Source of the DNA: Clostridiales bacterium | GTDB lineage: Bacteria > Bacillota > Clostridia > Christensenellales > JAISNN01 | DNA length: 49,780 nt | Direction: 5' to 3' | NCBI GenBank assembly: GCA_031289755.1 | Contig: JAITOU010000046.1 | Location: forward strand, 1 to 49,780 | In this document: in pieces, positions 39,803-47,628 of the stretch | Position numbering within the stretch: the first letter of the stretch is position 1 | Layout: every line of letters starts with the position of its first letter | Notes under the pieces: generated by a model | Told to the model about the DNA's origin: nothing | The model's database searches: none | What the model saw: the letters and a program-made list of their open reading frames with translations, nothing else | Translations under genes and position numbers: made by a program

Positions 39803-41593
39803 ATGAAGGTTTTGAAACGGAGTGAAATAGACGGCAAATACAAATGGAAAACGACGGATATTTTTGAAAGCGACGCGGCTTTTTATGCCCGATTGGACGA
39901 GCTTTCAAAAAAAACCGAAATACTCGGAGCGTACAAGGGCAAATTGAATGACAAAGGTCTTTTGCTCGAAGTGCTTAGAAAGGAAGAAGGCATATCCAAG
40001 GATTTGAATCTTCTCGGTCTGTACGCCCATATGAAGAAGGACGAAGACACAAAGGAAGTCAAATACTCGGCGATGTACGACAAGGTCGTCGCTCTGTCCG
40101 TCAAGATAAGCTCAGACGGTTCTTATATTACGCCGGAGATATCGGCTTTTGACGGCGAATATCTGCAAAGCCTTATCACCGACAAGGACTTTGCCGATTT
40201 TGACTATATGCTCTCCGAGATATTGAGAAACAAAGCGCACATTTTGTCCGACAAGGAAGAAAAATTGATGGCGGAAATGCACAATTTTTCATCGAAATTC
40301 AAAGAGACCTTTACGATGTTTGACAATGCGGACATCTTGTTTGACAAAATCAAAACGCGGGACGGCGAAACGATAGAATTGACGCACGGTCTTTATGGCG
40401 TACTGCTCCAAAGCCACGACAGACGCTTGCGCAAAAAGGCTTATGAAGCTATGTTTTCGGCATATAAGAGATATATCAATACAATTGCCGCAAATTATTC
40501 GGGAAACGTCATGAAGAACGTCTTTTCGGCAAAGGTCCGAAATTATGACGGCGCACTCGACCGTGCGCTCTCCGGCGAAAACGTAGACAGTATAGTATAC
40601 GAAAATCTTCTCGAAGCCGTAGACCTAAACGTCGGTTGCTTGCATAGATATGTTTCCTTGCGAAGAAAGGTGCTGGGCTATAAGACCTTGCATTTTTATG
40701 ATATGTACGTTCCGATAGTCGCCGATGCGGACATAAAGCTCGAATACGTGGACGCCTTCGAGCTTGTCAAACGCGCTCTTGCCCCGATGGGGGACGAGTA
40801 TGTAAAGCTTTTGGAGCAAGCGTATAAGGGCGGCTGGATAGACGTCTGCGAAAACGCAAATAAGCGAAGCGGAGCGTATTCGACCGACGCTTACGGCGTG
40901 CATCCCTATGTGCTGTTAAATTATCAGCAGACGACCCACGATGTTTTTACGATAGCGCATGAGCTTGGACACGCCCTTCATTCGTATTATTCCAACAAAA
41001 ACCAGCCTTATTCAAAGGCCGGCTACGAAATCTTTGTCGCCGAAGTCGCCAGCACCGTCAACGAAGTGCTTTTGCTCGAATACCTTTTAAAAAAAGCTAA
41101 GGGCGATGAAAGAAAGTATTTGCTGTCTTATTATCTTGATATGTTCCGCACGACGCTTTTTAGGCAGTCTATGTTTGCGGAATTTGAGAGATTCGCTCAC
41201 GAAATGGGCGAAAAGGATACGCCGATTAATGCCGATTCGCTTTCGGAAGGGTACAAGGCATTGAACCGTAAATACTACGGCGACGACATCGTTTATGACG
41301 AATTTATAGAATGCGAATGGGCGAGAATACCGCATTTTTACAATGCTTTTTATGTTTATAAATATGCGACGGGTATAATTTCCGCCGTCTCTATCGCCGA
41401 CGCTTTGTTGAACGACAATCAAAGGGCTGTAAAAGAATACAAAAAATTCCTTTCGGCAGGCGGCAGTGCTTCGCCTGTGGATATCTTAAAGCTCGCCGGA
41501 GCTGATTTGAGAAGCAAAGAGCCGTTTGAAAAGGCAATGAAGGTTTTTTCGAGAGTGCTTGCCGAGCTTGAAAAAGAATACGGAAAGGAATAG
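39803..41593 (+). CDS. pepF: Oligoendopeptidase F (M3 metallopeptidase)
   Basis: The 596-residue zinc peptidase of family M3B cleaves oligopeptides in the cytoplasm. The zinc site is His386-Glu387-x-x-His390 in TIAHELGHALHSYYS, followed by the downstream Glu in FVAEVASTVNE. The N-terminal PepF helical domain is present (about 1-200), as is the YKYATGIISAVSIADALL region near the C-terminus. There is no signal peptide. GGAAGGAG precedes the ATG. It is followed by a long hairpin terminator. Confidence 0.96.
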   Translation: MKVLKRSEIDGKYKWKTTDIFESDAAFYARLDELSKKTEILGAYKGKLNDKGLLLEVLRKEEGISKDLNLLGLYAHMKKDEDTKEVKYSAMYDKVVALSVKISSDGSYITPEISAFDGEYLQSLITDKDFADFDYMLSEILRNKAHILSDKEEKLMAEMHNFSSKFKETFTMFDNADILFDKIKTRDGETIELTHGLYGVLLQSHDRRLRKKAYEAMFSAYKRYINTIAANYSGNVMKNVFSAKVRNYDGALDRALSGENVDSIVYENLLEAVDLNVGCLHRYVSLRRKVLGYKTLHFYDMYVPIVADADIKLEYVDAFELVKRALAPMGDEYVKLLEQAYKGGWIDVCENANKRSGAYSTDAYGVHPYVLLNYQQTTHDVFTIAHELGHALHSYYSNKNQPYSKAGYEIFVAEVASTVNEVLLLEYLLKKAKGDERKYLLSYYLDMFRTTLFRQSMFAEFERFAHEMGEKDTPINADSLSEGYKALNRKYYGDDIVYDEFIECEWARIPHFYNAFYVYKYATGIISAVSIADALLNDNQRAVKEYKKFLSAGGSASPVDILKLAGADLRSKEPFEKAMKVFSRVLAELEKEYGKE

Positions 41594-41602
41594 ACTTCTT
41601 GC

Positions 41603-41649
41603 AAAACAAAATTTGCATATCTAAGGCATAGATATGCAAATTTTGTTTT
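41603..41649 (+). terminator. Long perfect hairpin terminator after pepF
   Basis: Bases 41603-41623 pair perfectly with 41629-41649 (21 bp) over a five-base AGGCA loop; the arms are A- and T-rich at their ends, giving the T tract within the stem. It is near-symmetrical, so it may also act in the opposite direction. Confidence 0.8.
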
Positions 41650-41742
41650 AAAAAAGCCCAATATAAGCACAGGAGAGTAACGTGTATAAGTTTTGCTAAT
41701 GCAAGCATAAGTAAAACAAATAGACTTACAGTCTAAAAATAG

Positions 41743-41772
41743 TTGACAAACTAACGTAAGTTAGTGTATAAT
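41743..41772 (+). promoter_or_regulatory. Perfect promoter with an operator palindrome in its spacer
   Basis: TTGACA (41743-41748) and TATAAT (41767-41772) are perfect, with an 18-base spacer. The spacer contains ACTAAC-GTAA-GTTAGT (41750-41765), a 16-base inverted repeat, so a dimeric repressor would sit between the -35 and -10. TAGAC/GTCTA (41721-41735) forms another inverted repeat just upstream. It points rightward to a region where no convincing gene follows. Confidence 0.8.
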
Positions 41773-42236
41773 AGATTTGAGATTAAACGGGGCGGGAAAC
41801 AAACATGAAATGTCTGGTAATCCAATCTCCAACCTATTGCTTATTTGACTTCATAGTAAATTTTGTTTATGTTTTGCTTTTTTTTACTCCCTCTGCCGAT
41901 TTAATCTCTATATCGGCAATCTCTCCGGTTTTAAACCCGGAGAGAGAGCCGTATTTTTTCATAAAAGGAATAAGCTTCTTTTGCCGTAGGCGCACATTTA
42001 AACCAAATCTTGCTCTGCACGCGTCAAGCACTACAAGGAGTCTAATTAAAGAGGAAGGTTCGCGGCGATATATGTCCGTGTAAGGCAGAGTCCTTATCAA
42101 GGATAAGCCTTTTAAATTCTTTTATTCCGATTTTTTATTTCTCGCATCTCGGCATACCATTTCTTTTTACTTTTAAATGACGGCATTTTAAAAATGTTTT
42201 TTATGTTTCCTCATATAGAATCTTTTTATGAAAAGC
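41773..42236. other. Ambiguous region with small overlapping ORFs and hairpins
   Basis: On the plus strand a 92-codon ORF (41805-42083) follows a GGGGCGGG motif and the operator-bearing promoter. On the minus strand a 77-codon ORF (41867-42100, TTG start, AAGG before it) reads as a more protein-like basic sequence, with a leucine/valine-rich helix (SSLIRLLVVLDACRARFG) and a GFKTGEIADIEIKSAEG tail. Both cover a pair of hairpins, CTCTCCGG/CCGGAGAG (around 41922-41945) and GCCGAT/ATCGGC (around 41898-41920). I cannot decide between a small gene, a decayed gene and a structured RNA. Nothing else is visible between 41650 and 42236. Confidence 0.35.
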
Positions 42237-42268
42237 AAAGCCGCTTAAAATATTTTAAGCGGCTTTTT
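42237..42268. terminator. Palindromic terminator
   Basis: The 30 bases 42237-42266 form a perfect palindrome with a GCCGC/GCGGC core and end in six Ts. It would stop rightward transcription from 41743 and could also end leftward transcription of the zinc-ribbon gene. Confidence 0.8.
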
Positions 42269-42368
42269 TAATATACTTTTTGCAAAACTAACTTCGCGCA
42301 ATCTAAGACATATCTTCTTGCGCCTGCCTTGACCTTACATAACGGTTACATAATGACAAAAAAGAACG

Positions 42369-42491
42369 TCAACGGCTTTTAAAGAATTTGTTTCCGTCGC
42401 ATTTAAGACACGATTTTGGAGCTTGACCGTTTTCGATTATTTGCTTTGTGCCGCAGTCGGCACAAACGTATGACGTGTTTTGATTCTTCAT
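42369..42491 (-). CDS. Small zinc-ribbon protein (40 residues)
   Basis: The 40-residue product has two CxxC pairs (VCADCG and CLKCDG) separated by 17 residues, a treble-clef or zinc-ribbon pattern, and a basic C-terminus. The ATG at 42491 is preceded on the minus strand by AAGGAG with an eight-base spacer; the longer frame to 42560 passes through this site and is unlikely. Such mini zinc-ribbon proteins are common in Firmicutes with unknown roles, perhaps binding nucleic acid or protein partners. Confidence 0.8.
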   Translation of the reverse strand: MKNQNTSYVCADCGTKQIIENGQAPKSCLKCDGNKFFKSR

Positions 42492-42675
42492 AATATTGTT
42501 CTCCTTATTTTTTATTTTTTGCGCTTCCGTCAAACGAAAGGGCTTATGACAACGCCGCATAAATTAGCGGCGTCGCCTTAATTATATTTTGGACTTTATA
42601 CGTTTTTTTATACTCCGTTCGGGGTTTTAAGTAAGGCCTCTCTTTTTTTAGCGGCGGTTTTAAAAAAGAAATTAT

Positions 42676-42726
42676 GAGCCGCTATACGTCTAAAAAATAC
42701 TTGTTTAAAATTTATCTCCTTATGCG
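42676..42726. repeat. Dispersed AT-rich repeat, copy C
   Basis: This segment matches 17552-17602 over about 50 bases with a few substitutions (GAGCCGCTATACGTC for AAGCCGCTTTACGCC, ACTTGTTT for ACTTGCTT). Upstream, AGCGGC near 42650 can pair with GCCGCT here. The surrounding 347-base gap (42492-42838) otherwise holds an ACGCCGC/GCGGCGT hairpin (around 42553-42574) and the GH31 promoter. Confidence 0.85.
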
Positions 42727-42738
42727 TGAAAGTTGCCC

Positions 42739-42767
42739 TTGCAATTTAATCGCTCTTATGGTAAAAT
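42739..42767 (+). promoter_or_regulatory. Promoter of the GH31 glycosidase gene
   Basis: TTGCAA (42739-42744) and TAAAAT (42762-42767) with a 17-base spacer lie just after repeat copy C and about 70 bases before the start codon. Confidence 0.6.
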
Positions 42768-42838
42768 ATTTGCAATATATATAGGTAATGCTTAAATGCG
42801 TACACTCGCGTTTAAAGCGTAAAAAAGGAAAAAATAAA

Positions 42839-45226
42839 ATGGAACTTAAAAAAATATATGTGCCGGATATCGATGCGTCGCCGTATGCAGACAATACGGT
42901 GACGGGGAAGGGGTACAGAATAACGGTTATAACCGACAGGCTTTTTAGAGTTGAAATTGACGCGGACGGCGCGTTTTTGGATACGCCGTCGCAACGGGTC
43001 TGGAAAAGGAATTGCGGAAAGGCGGAATTTGAAGTATCGAAAAGGGGAGCGTCCGTCAAGCTGCGGACGGACAAGGCGGAATGGACTTTTGATACTCTGA
43101 CAAAGACCTTCAAAATATCGCTTAAAGACGGAGAAAAGATTTATCGGGCGAACAGCCTGAGCATAAATGCCGGGAATCTCAAAGGGACGCGCCGCACGCT
43201 CGACGGAGCGGTAGGCACAGCCAAGCTCGAAAACGGAATAATGTCGAAGCGCGGTATATCGCTCTTTGACGATACGCGTTCGCTCGAACTCGGCGCGGAC
43301 GGACTTTTAAAGAAAAGAACGGCGTCAAAGGACAAGGACGTCTATATATTTGCTTACGGCAACAAATACGCGGAAGCCTTAAAGGACTTTTATCGGCTTA
43401 CGGGCGAAAATCCGCTTTTGCCGCGCTTCGCGCTCGGCAATTGGTGGAGTCGTTACCATGTGTACAGCGACGAGGAGTATCTTGGGCTTATGAAAAAATT
43501 CAGCTCTGACGGTATACCTTTTTCGGTTGCCACTATCGATATGGATTGGCATATTACGGACATTTCCAAGGAATACGGTAGCGTTTGGGTAGGACAAAGG
43601 GGCTGGACGGGCTATACCTGGAACAAAAATCTCTTTAAAGACCCCGAAGCTTTTTTGAAGCAATTAAAGTCGGAGGGATATAAGATAACGCTCAATCTTC
43701 ATCCGGCGGACGGTTGCCGCGCTTTTGAAGATTATTACGGAGCAATCGCCGACTATACGGGCGCGGACAAGGAAAAGAAAGAGCCTGTCGTCTTTGACAT
43801 GACAAATCCGACTTTTATAAACGCGTATTTTGAATGTCTGCATCATCCTTTGGAGAGAATGGGCGTTGATTTTTGGTGGATAGATTGGCAGCAAGGCAAA
43901 AAAACCGCCGTAGACAATCTCGACCCGCTTTGGCTCTTAAATCATTATCACACCTTAGACAATGCTAAGGGCGGAAGGCGTCCGCTCATTCTGTCCAGAT
44001 ATGCGGGACCGGGCAGTCACCGCTATCAGATAGGTTTTTCGGGCGATACCTTTGTGGGCTGGAAGATGCTCGATTTTATGCCGTATTTTACTTCCGTTTC
44101 GTCTAATATAGGCTTTACATGGTGGAGTCACGACATAGGCGGACATCATTTCGGTAAAAAGGACGGGGAACTGTATCTGCGTTGGATACAGCTCGGTGTA
44201 TTTAGTCCGGTCTTGCGCCTGCATTCGTCAAATAACAGATTTTTGGACAAAGACCCCTTTAAATACCGCGCCGACATCCGCGAAGGCGCAAAGCAATATT
44301 TGAGATTGCGCCACCGTCTTATCCCATATATATACACGATGAATTATCTCAATCATACGGAAGGAATGCCGCTTTGCCGTCCCGTGTATTATCAATATAC
44401 CGATAAAGGCTTTTATAAAAAGAAATACAAAAATATGTTTTTGTTCGGTACGGAATTACTCGTCGCTCCTATAACCGTTCCGGCAAAAAGAACCGCCGAA
44501 ACGGGAATGAGTTATACTGACGTTTTGCTGCCGCATGGCGTATGGACTGATATCTTTACCGGCTATCAATACGAAGGCAACGGCAAAAACGTGCGTATGT
44601 ACAGGAGTCCCGAACACATTCCGGTATTGGCAAAAACGGGCGCAATTCTCGTGACGGACGAGAACGCCGTCAACGATACGTCAAACCCCGAAAAGCTCCT
44701 TATACAGGTTTTTGCCGGAGCGGACAATTCGTTTACTCTGTACGAGGACGACGGCGAAAGCGAAGGGTATACAAAAGGTGCTTTTGCAAAAACGACGATG
44801 ACTATATCCGGAACGCGCAAAGACTTTGATTTTGTCATTGCCGCGCCGAAAGGGGATATATCGCCGATACCGTCGGCGCGTACATATAAGGTCGTTTTGT
44901 TTAATGTCACCGCCGCTTCTTCCGTATCGGTTATTTGCGGAGACAAAAGCGGGGAAGCCAAGACATTCCGCGAAGGCAATTCGACGGTCGTACAGATAAA
45001 TGCCGACGATGCGAAGGTCGGCATAACTATAAGGGTAGGCGGCGCGGAATATTATGAATTAAACAAAAAGGATTTTATTTTTTCCGTCATGGAAGCGTCC
45101 GAAACGGGAGTGGTAAAAAAAGCCTTCCTATACAAATTTTATGACAAACTCAAAAAATACAAGAAAGGCGGACTGTATAAAATACTCAAAGAGTCCGAGC
45201 GGATAATCAATATAAAGGATAATTAA
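42839..45226 (+). CDS. Glycoside hydrolase family 31 alpha-glycosidase
   Basis: From the ATG at 42839 the protein has 795 residues. It has an N-terminal beta-sandwich with LFRVEIDADGAF, then the GH31 barrel: LPRFALGNWWSRYHVYSDEEY, FSVATIDMDWHI, the catalytic nucleophile Asp349 in WWIDWQQG, and FSGDTFVGW with the likely acid/base Asp. SHDIGGHHF and LRLHSSNNRF follow. C-terminal beta domains and a roughly 50-residue basic helical extension end the protein. There is no signal peptide, so it acts inside the cell on imported alpha-linked oligosaccharides. The WIDW motif suggests a subgroup different from the WxDMNE alpha-glucosidases. The frame is open to 42788, but AAGGAAA before 42839 fits better. 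No sugar transporter is adjacent. Confidence 0.92.
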   Translation: MELKKIYVPDIDASPYADNTVTGKGYRITVITDRLFRVEIDADGAFLDTPSQRVWKRNCGKAEFEVSKRGASVKLRTDKAEWTFDTLTKTFKISLKDGEKIYRANSLSINAGNLKGTRRTLDGAVGTAKLENGIMSKRGISLFDDTRSLELGADGLLKKRTASKDKDVYIFAYGNKYAEALKDFYRLTGENPLLPRFALGNWWSRYHVYSDEEYLGLMKKFSSDGIPFSVATIDMDWHITDISKEYGSVWVGQRGWTGYTWNKNLFKDPEAFLKQLKSEGYKITLNLHPADGCRAFEDYYGAIADYTGADKEKKEPVVFDMTNPTFINAYFECLHHPLERMGVDFWWIDWQQGKKTAVDNLDPLWLLNHYHTLDNAKGGRRPLILSRYAGPGSHRYQIGFSGDTFVGWKMLDFMPYFTSVSSNIGFTWWSHDIGGHHFGKKDGELYLRWIQLGVFSPVLRLHSSNNRFLDKDPFKYRADIREGAKQYLRLRHRLIPYIYTMNYLNHTEGMPLCRPVYYQYTDKGFYKKKYKNMFLFGTELLVAPITVPAKRTAETGMSYTDVLLPHGVWTDIFTGYQYEGNGKNVRMYRSPEHIPVLAKTGAILVTDENAVNDTSNPEKLLIQVFAGADNSFTLYEDDGESEGYTKGAFAKTTMTISGTRKDFDFVIAAPKGDISPIPSARTYKVVLFNVTAASSVSVICGDKSGEAKTFREGNSTVVQINADDAKVGITIRVGGAEYYELNKKDFIFSVMEASETGVVKKAFLYKFYDKLKKYKKGGLYKILKESERIINIKDN

Positions 45227-45250
45227 AAAGAACAAGACGCTTTGAAAAAA

Positions 45251-45290
45251 TCAAAAAGCCTTGAAAAATAATTGTTTCAAGGCTTTTTGA
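45251..45290. terminator. Bidirectional terminator between GH31 and the toxin gene
   Basis: A 16-bp perfect stem (45251-45266 with 45275-45290) with an AAGCC/GGCTT core and A/T-rich ends serves the rightward GH31 gene and, from the other side, the leftward toxin-antitoxin unit. Confidence 0.85.
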
Positions 45291-45349
45291 TTGAACAAAG
45301 CGTTATATTTTTATCTCTTTTAGTATGAATTTATATATGTTGTGTTTTA

Positions 45350-45616
45350 TTAAAATAGGTCCGAGTGACTTCCTGTCCGATAAAATGTTACTGAATTAGC
45401 TCCGTAATAATAGACTAATAACCAATCCGGCGTTATATGACATTCCATACAATTTTGATAATCTCCTTTTAGTTCGTGTTCTTTGTATTTGTCATCAAGT
45501 GAAATTTCGTTTTGTATGTTGTTCATTACTGCTTTTATTAGGTTCATATCTTTACCCTGTTTTTCTATTTGTTTGATATCTTTTTTGAATTTTGACGTTA
45601 TAAATACTTTTAACAT
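45350..45616 (-). CDS. yafQ: YafQ-type mRNA interferase toxin
   Basis: The 88-residue protein belongs to the RelE/YafQ superfamily. It has an N-terminal strand then SKFKKDIKQIEKQGKD, the conserved HELKGDYQNCMECHITPDWLLVY block, and the catalytic C-terminus RTGSHSDLF with His84. YafQ toxins cleave mRNA at the ribosome. Its start overlaps the end of the antitoxin gene by seven bases, the usual antitoxin-first operon. The locus is AT-rich compared with its neighbours, consistent with transfer. Confidence 0.93.
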   Translation of the reverse strand: MLKVFITSKFKKDIKQIEKQGKDMNLIKAVMNNIQNEISLDDKYKEHELKGDYQNCMECHITPDWLLVYYYGANSVTFYRTGSHSDLF

Positions 45617-45891
45617 TTTATATTCATTTCCTCGAAAAATTTATCAACAGTTGTCGGGTCTTGTTTGATTTTTCCGCTTGCTATATCTTTTGCTTCTTTT
45701 AGTGCTTTTAATGTTTCTTTATTATAGCCCGGATATTTCATTTCAAAAGGTAATCCGCCGTTTAAAATGGATTGATGTAGAAAAATATTGATTGCTTCGG
45801 TCATGGTAATTCCGAAAGCTTCATATATTCTTTCTGCGTCTGCTTTTATTTCCGGGTTAACTCTTATATGGATAGTACTATTTTTATTCAT
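45610..45891 (-). CDS. dinJ: RelB/DinJ-family antitoxin
   Basis: The 93-residue protein has an N-terminal ribbon-helix-helix (STIHIRVNPEIKADAERIYEAFGITMTEAINIFLHQSI) that would bind the operator. Its C-terminal tail (about 50-93) would wrap the toxin. AAGGAG lies nine bases before the ATG at 45891; the longer frame to 45933 is unlikely. With the downstream yafQ-type gene it forms a type II toxin-antitoxin module, expected to repress its own promoter at 45924-45952. Confidence 0.93.
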   Translation of the reverse strand: MNKNSTIHIRVNPEIKADAERIYEAFGITMTEAINIFLHQSILNGGLPFEMKYPGYNKETLKALKEAKDIASGKIKQDPTTVDKFFEEMNIKC

Positions 45892-45923
45892 AATTGTATC
45901 TCCTTTTTTATTAATATACGCAT

Positions 45924-45952
45924 ATTTTATCATATTATGTTCTCATTGTCAA
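45924..45952 (-). promoter_or_regulatory. Promoter of the toxin-antitoxin operon
   Basis: On the minus strand TTGACA (45952-45947) and TAAAAT (45929-45924) are 17 bases apart, 33 bases from the antitoxin ATG. The 317-base stretch from 45892 to 46208 otherwise contains only AT-rich sequence and the tRNA terminator. Confidence 0.8.
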
Positions 45953-46162
45953 CACGTTATGCATATATTTGATACTTTTATGTGTCATTTTATTTAATTA
46001 ATTTTCGCAATGCTTGTCTTTTGTCATTATTTCTAAGTTAGAATGCTTTACGAGTTTAAAGATAAATAAGTGTTTTAAGTTTTGATGTAATTATTATGGC
46101 TATGCAAAATTTGCGTAAAAATAGGGGATATTTCTATGCAAAACAGACGTTCAAATTTAGCA

Positions 46163-46198
46163 AAAACACCTTAAAATATTGCTATTTTAAGGTGTTTT
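46163..46198 (-). terminator. Terminator of the tRNA cluster
   Basis: A 14-bp perfect stem (46198-46185 with 46176-46163) followed on the minus strand by Ts lies 11 bases after the tRNA-Val CCA end. Confidence 0.85.
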
Positions 46199-46208
46199 GT
46201 ACCGTTTT

Positions 46209-46284
46209 TGGTGGGAACAACAGGGCTCGAACCTGTGACCCTCTGCTTGTAAGGCAGATGCTCTCCCAACTGAGCTATGCTCCC
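46209..46284 (-). tRNA. tRNA-Val (anticodon UAC)
   Basis: The 76-nt minus-strand gene has an acceptor beginning GGGAGCA, the D arm AGCTCAGTTGGGAGAGC, and an anticodon loop CTTACAA between TCTGC and GCAGA. The T arm is ACAGG-TTCGAGC-CCTGT, with an encoded CCA. It is the last gene of a four-tRNA cluster. Confidence 0.97.
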
Positions 46285-46370
46285 GTGTATTATATTCCGA
46301 GCGGATTAATATAATACTTAAAGGGTGTATGCGGCTTGACCTTGACGGTAAAGCGCAATACAAAAAAAAA

Positions 46371-46445
46371 TGGTGACCCTAGGGAGGCTCGAACTCCCGT
46401 TACCGCCGTGAAAGGGCGATGTCTTGACCACTTGACCATAGGGCC
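46371..46445 (-). tRNA. tRNA-Glu (anticodon UUC)
   Basis: The 75-nt minus-strand gene starts GGCCCTATGGTCAAG. Its anticodon region is CGCCC-TTTCACG-GCG, and the T arm has GTTCGAGCC. The encoded CCA is present. The 86-base gap to tRNA-Val is the largest in the cluster. Confidence 0.97.
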
Positions 46446-46450
46446 GTGTA

Positions 46451-46527
46451 TGGTAGCGGCGGTCAGATTTGAACCAACGACCTGTCGGGTATGAACCGAC
46501 TGCTCTAACCAGCTAAGCTACGCCGCC
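46451..46527 (-). tRNA. tRNA-Met, elongator (anticodon CAU)
   Basis: The 77-nt minus-strand gene starts GGCGGCGTAGCTTAGCTGG and has the anticodon loop TTCATAC between GTCGG and CCGAC. It ends GCCGCTACCA. The acceptor and D arm match elongator Met tRNAs and not the initiator. Confidence 0.95.
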
Positions 46528-46536
46528 AAAACAAAA

Positions 46537-46612
<76 letters not shown>

Positions 46613-46627
46613 ACGTTTAGCCTTACT

Positions 46628-46656
46628 ATTTTATATTATTAACGCCTAAATGTCAA
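46628..46656 (-). promoter_or_regulatory. Promoter of the tRNA cluster
   Basis: On the minus strand TTGACA (46656-46651) and TAAAAT (46633-46628) are 17 bases apart. An inverted repeat GCCTAAA/TTTAGGC (46644-46668) surrounds the -35. Repeat copy D lies just upstream, its A/T-rich bases placed like an UP element. Confidence 0.85.
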
Positions 46657-46668
46657 ACGATTTTAGGC

Positions 46669-46694
46669 AAAAAAATACTTGTTTAAAATTTATC
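46669..46694. repeat. Dispersed AT-rich repeat, copy D (core only)
   Basis: AAAAAAATACTTG followed by TTTAAAATTTATC matches the core of copies B (17568-17592) and C (42691-42715). The flanks differ. Confidence 0.75.
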
Positions 46695-46802
46695 GTAAAT
46701 TCTCAATGTAGCTTCCACCCAAAAGTCCACCGTGGAACTTACTTTGATAATGTACGGCGGTTACTTGCCGTGCAAAAGGGGAGTGTATTTTTTGAATTTT
46801 GC

Positions 46803-46831
46803 TTGACAGGCAATTGCGGCTGTGATATAAT
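46803..46831 (+). promoter_or_regulatory. Perfect promoter of the rhomboid unit
   Basis: TTGACA (46803-46808) and TATAAT (46826-46831) are perfect with a 17-base spacer, 80 bases before the rhomboid ATG. A palindrome TTCCAC/GTGGAA with an inner TCCAC/GTGGA lies upstream around 46713-46737. Confidence 0.85.
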
Positions 46832-46911
46832 GAAACCACAAAACATAGTATTCATATATGTGATACGAATATTGCGGTAAAAAGTGTCGATTATTACAGA
46901 GAGGTGAAAAA

Positions 46912-47571
46912 ATGAGATTTGCCGACAAGATATTTTTTCAGAACAAGGGAAAAAAGCTTACGCCGTTTAACCGCAATTACTTTTTTTTCGGTACGGTGCT
47001 GGTGATTTTGGTCAATATCGGGCTTTTTGCCGCTCTCGGTTTGGGAGAGAATTGGAGCTATCGGCTTTACAGCCCGGAAATAGCTTGGGAGGACTTTGTT
47101 CCGCTCAACCTGCTTGCCGCGCTCACGTCTTCCTTCGGGCATCTGGATTGGAGTCATGTGCTTATGAACGCCTTCGCTTTTTTGGGGTGCGGTCTTTATC
47201 TCGAACGGCGCATAGGCACGCTTAAACTGCTGACCTTGACACTCTTTTTTGCTTTCTTTTCGGCAGGAATGCTGGCGGTTGTGTATAACCAAGCCGACGG
47301 CGGCGTGGGCTATTCCGGTGTAAACTATGCCTTTATCGGCTATATCGTTCTGGATTACTTGATATCGCTGCCGACAGAAAGGGGCAAATTTCAAGTCTTA
47401 TACGGCGGTGCTGCCGTGCTGTGTTTGGTTCTCGGCTCATTTGTCGACAGCGCGGCGGCGAGCATTGCCGCTTACCCCGTCAATCTCATGTACAATGTAG
47501 CCCATTACAGCGGCTTGTTTGCAGGGGTAGCCACATGGCTGTTTGAAAAGGTTATAAAACGACTTGCCTGA
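46912..47571 (+). CDS. Rhomboid-family intramembrane serine protease
   Basis: The 219-residue protein has six predicted membrane segments. The rhomboid active site appears as Ser in GVGYSGVNYAFIG and His in YNVAHYSGLFAG. The conserved Asn-containing WSHVLMNAFAFLGCG segment (usually H-x-x-x-N) lies in the second segment, and ERRIG follows as the family's loop motif. It would cleave membrane proteins within the bilayer. GAGAGGTG precedes the ATG. It shares its direction with the following peptidase gene, 57 bases downstream. Confidence 0.9.
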   Translation: MRFADKIFFQNKGKKLTPFNRNYFFFGTVLVILVNIGLFAALGLGENWSYRLYSPEIAWEDFVPLNLLAALTSSFGHLDWSHVLMNAFAFLGCGLYLERRIGTLKLLTLTLFFAFFSAGMLAVVYNQADGGVGYSGVNYAFIGYIVLDYLISLPTERGKFQVLYGGAAVLCLVLGSFVDSAAASIAAYPVNLMYNVAHYSGLFAGVATWLFEKVIKRLA

Positions 47572-47628
47572 CGCACGGACAGGCGCACATCAAAGACATT
47601 TATTCAGATTTTTTAAGGAGAGATTTTT

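Noticed and set aside
46096..46314. 72-codon plus-strand ORF containing NNRARTCDPLLVRQ
   Set aside because: This is the well-known spurious translation of the antisense of a tRNA gene (tRNA-Val, 46209-46284).
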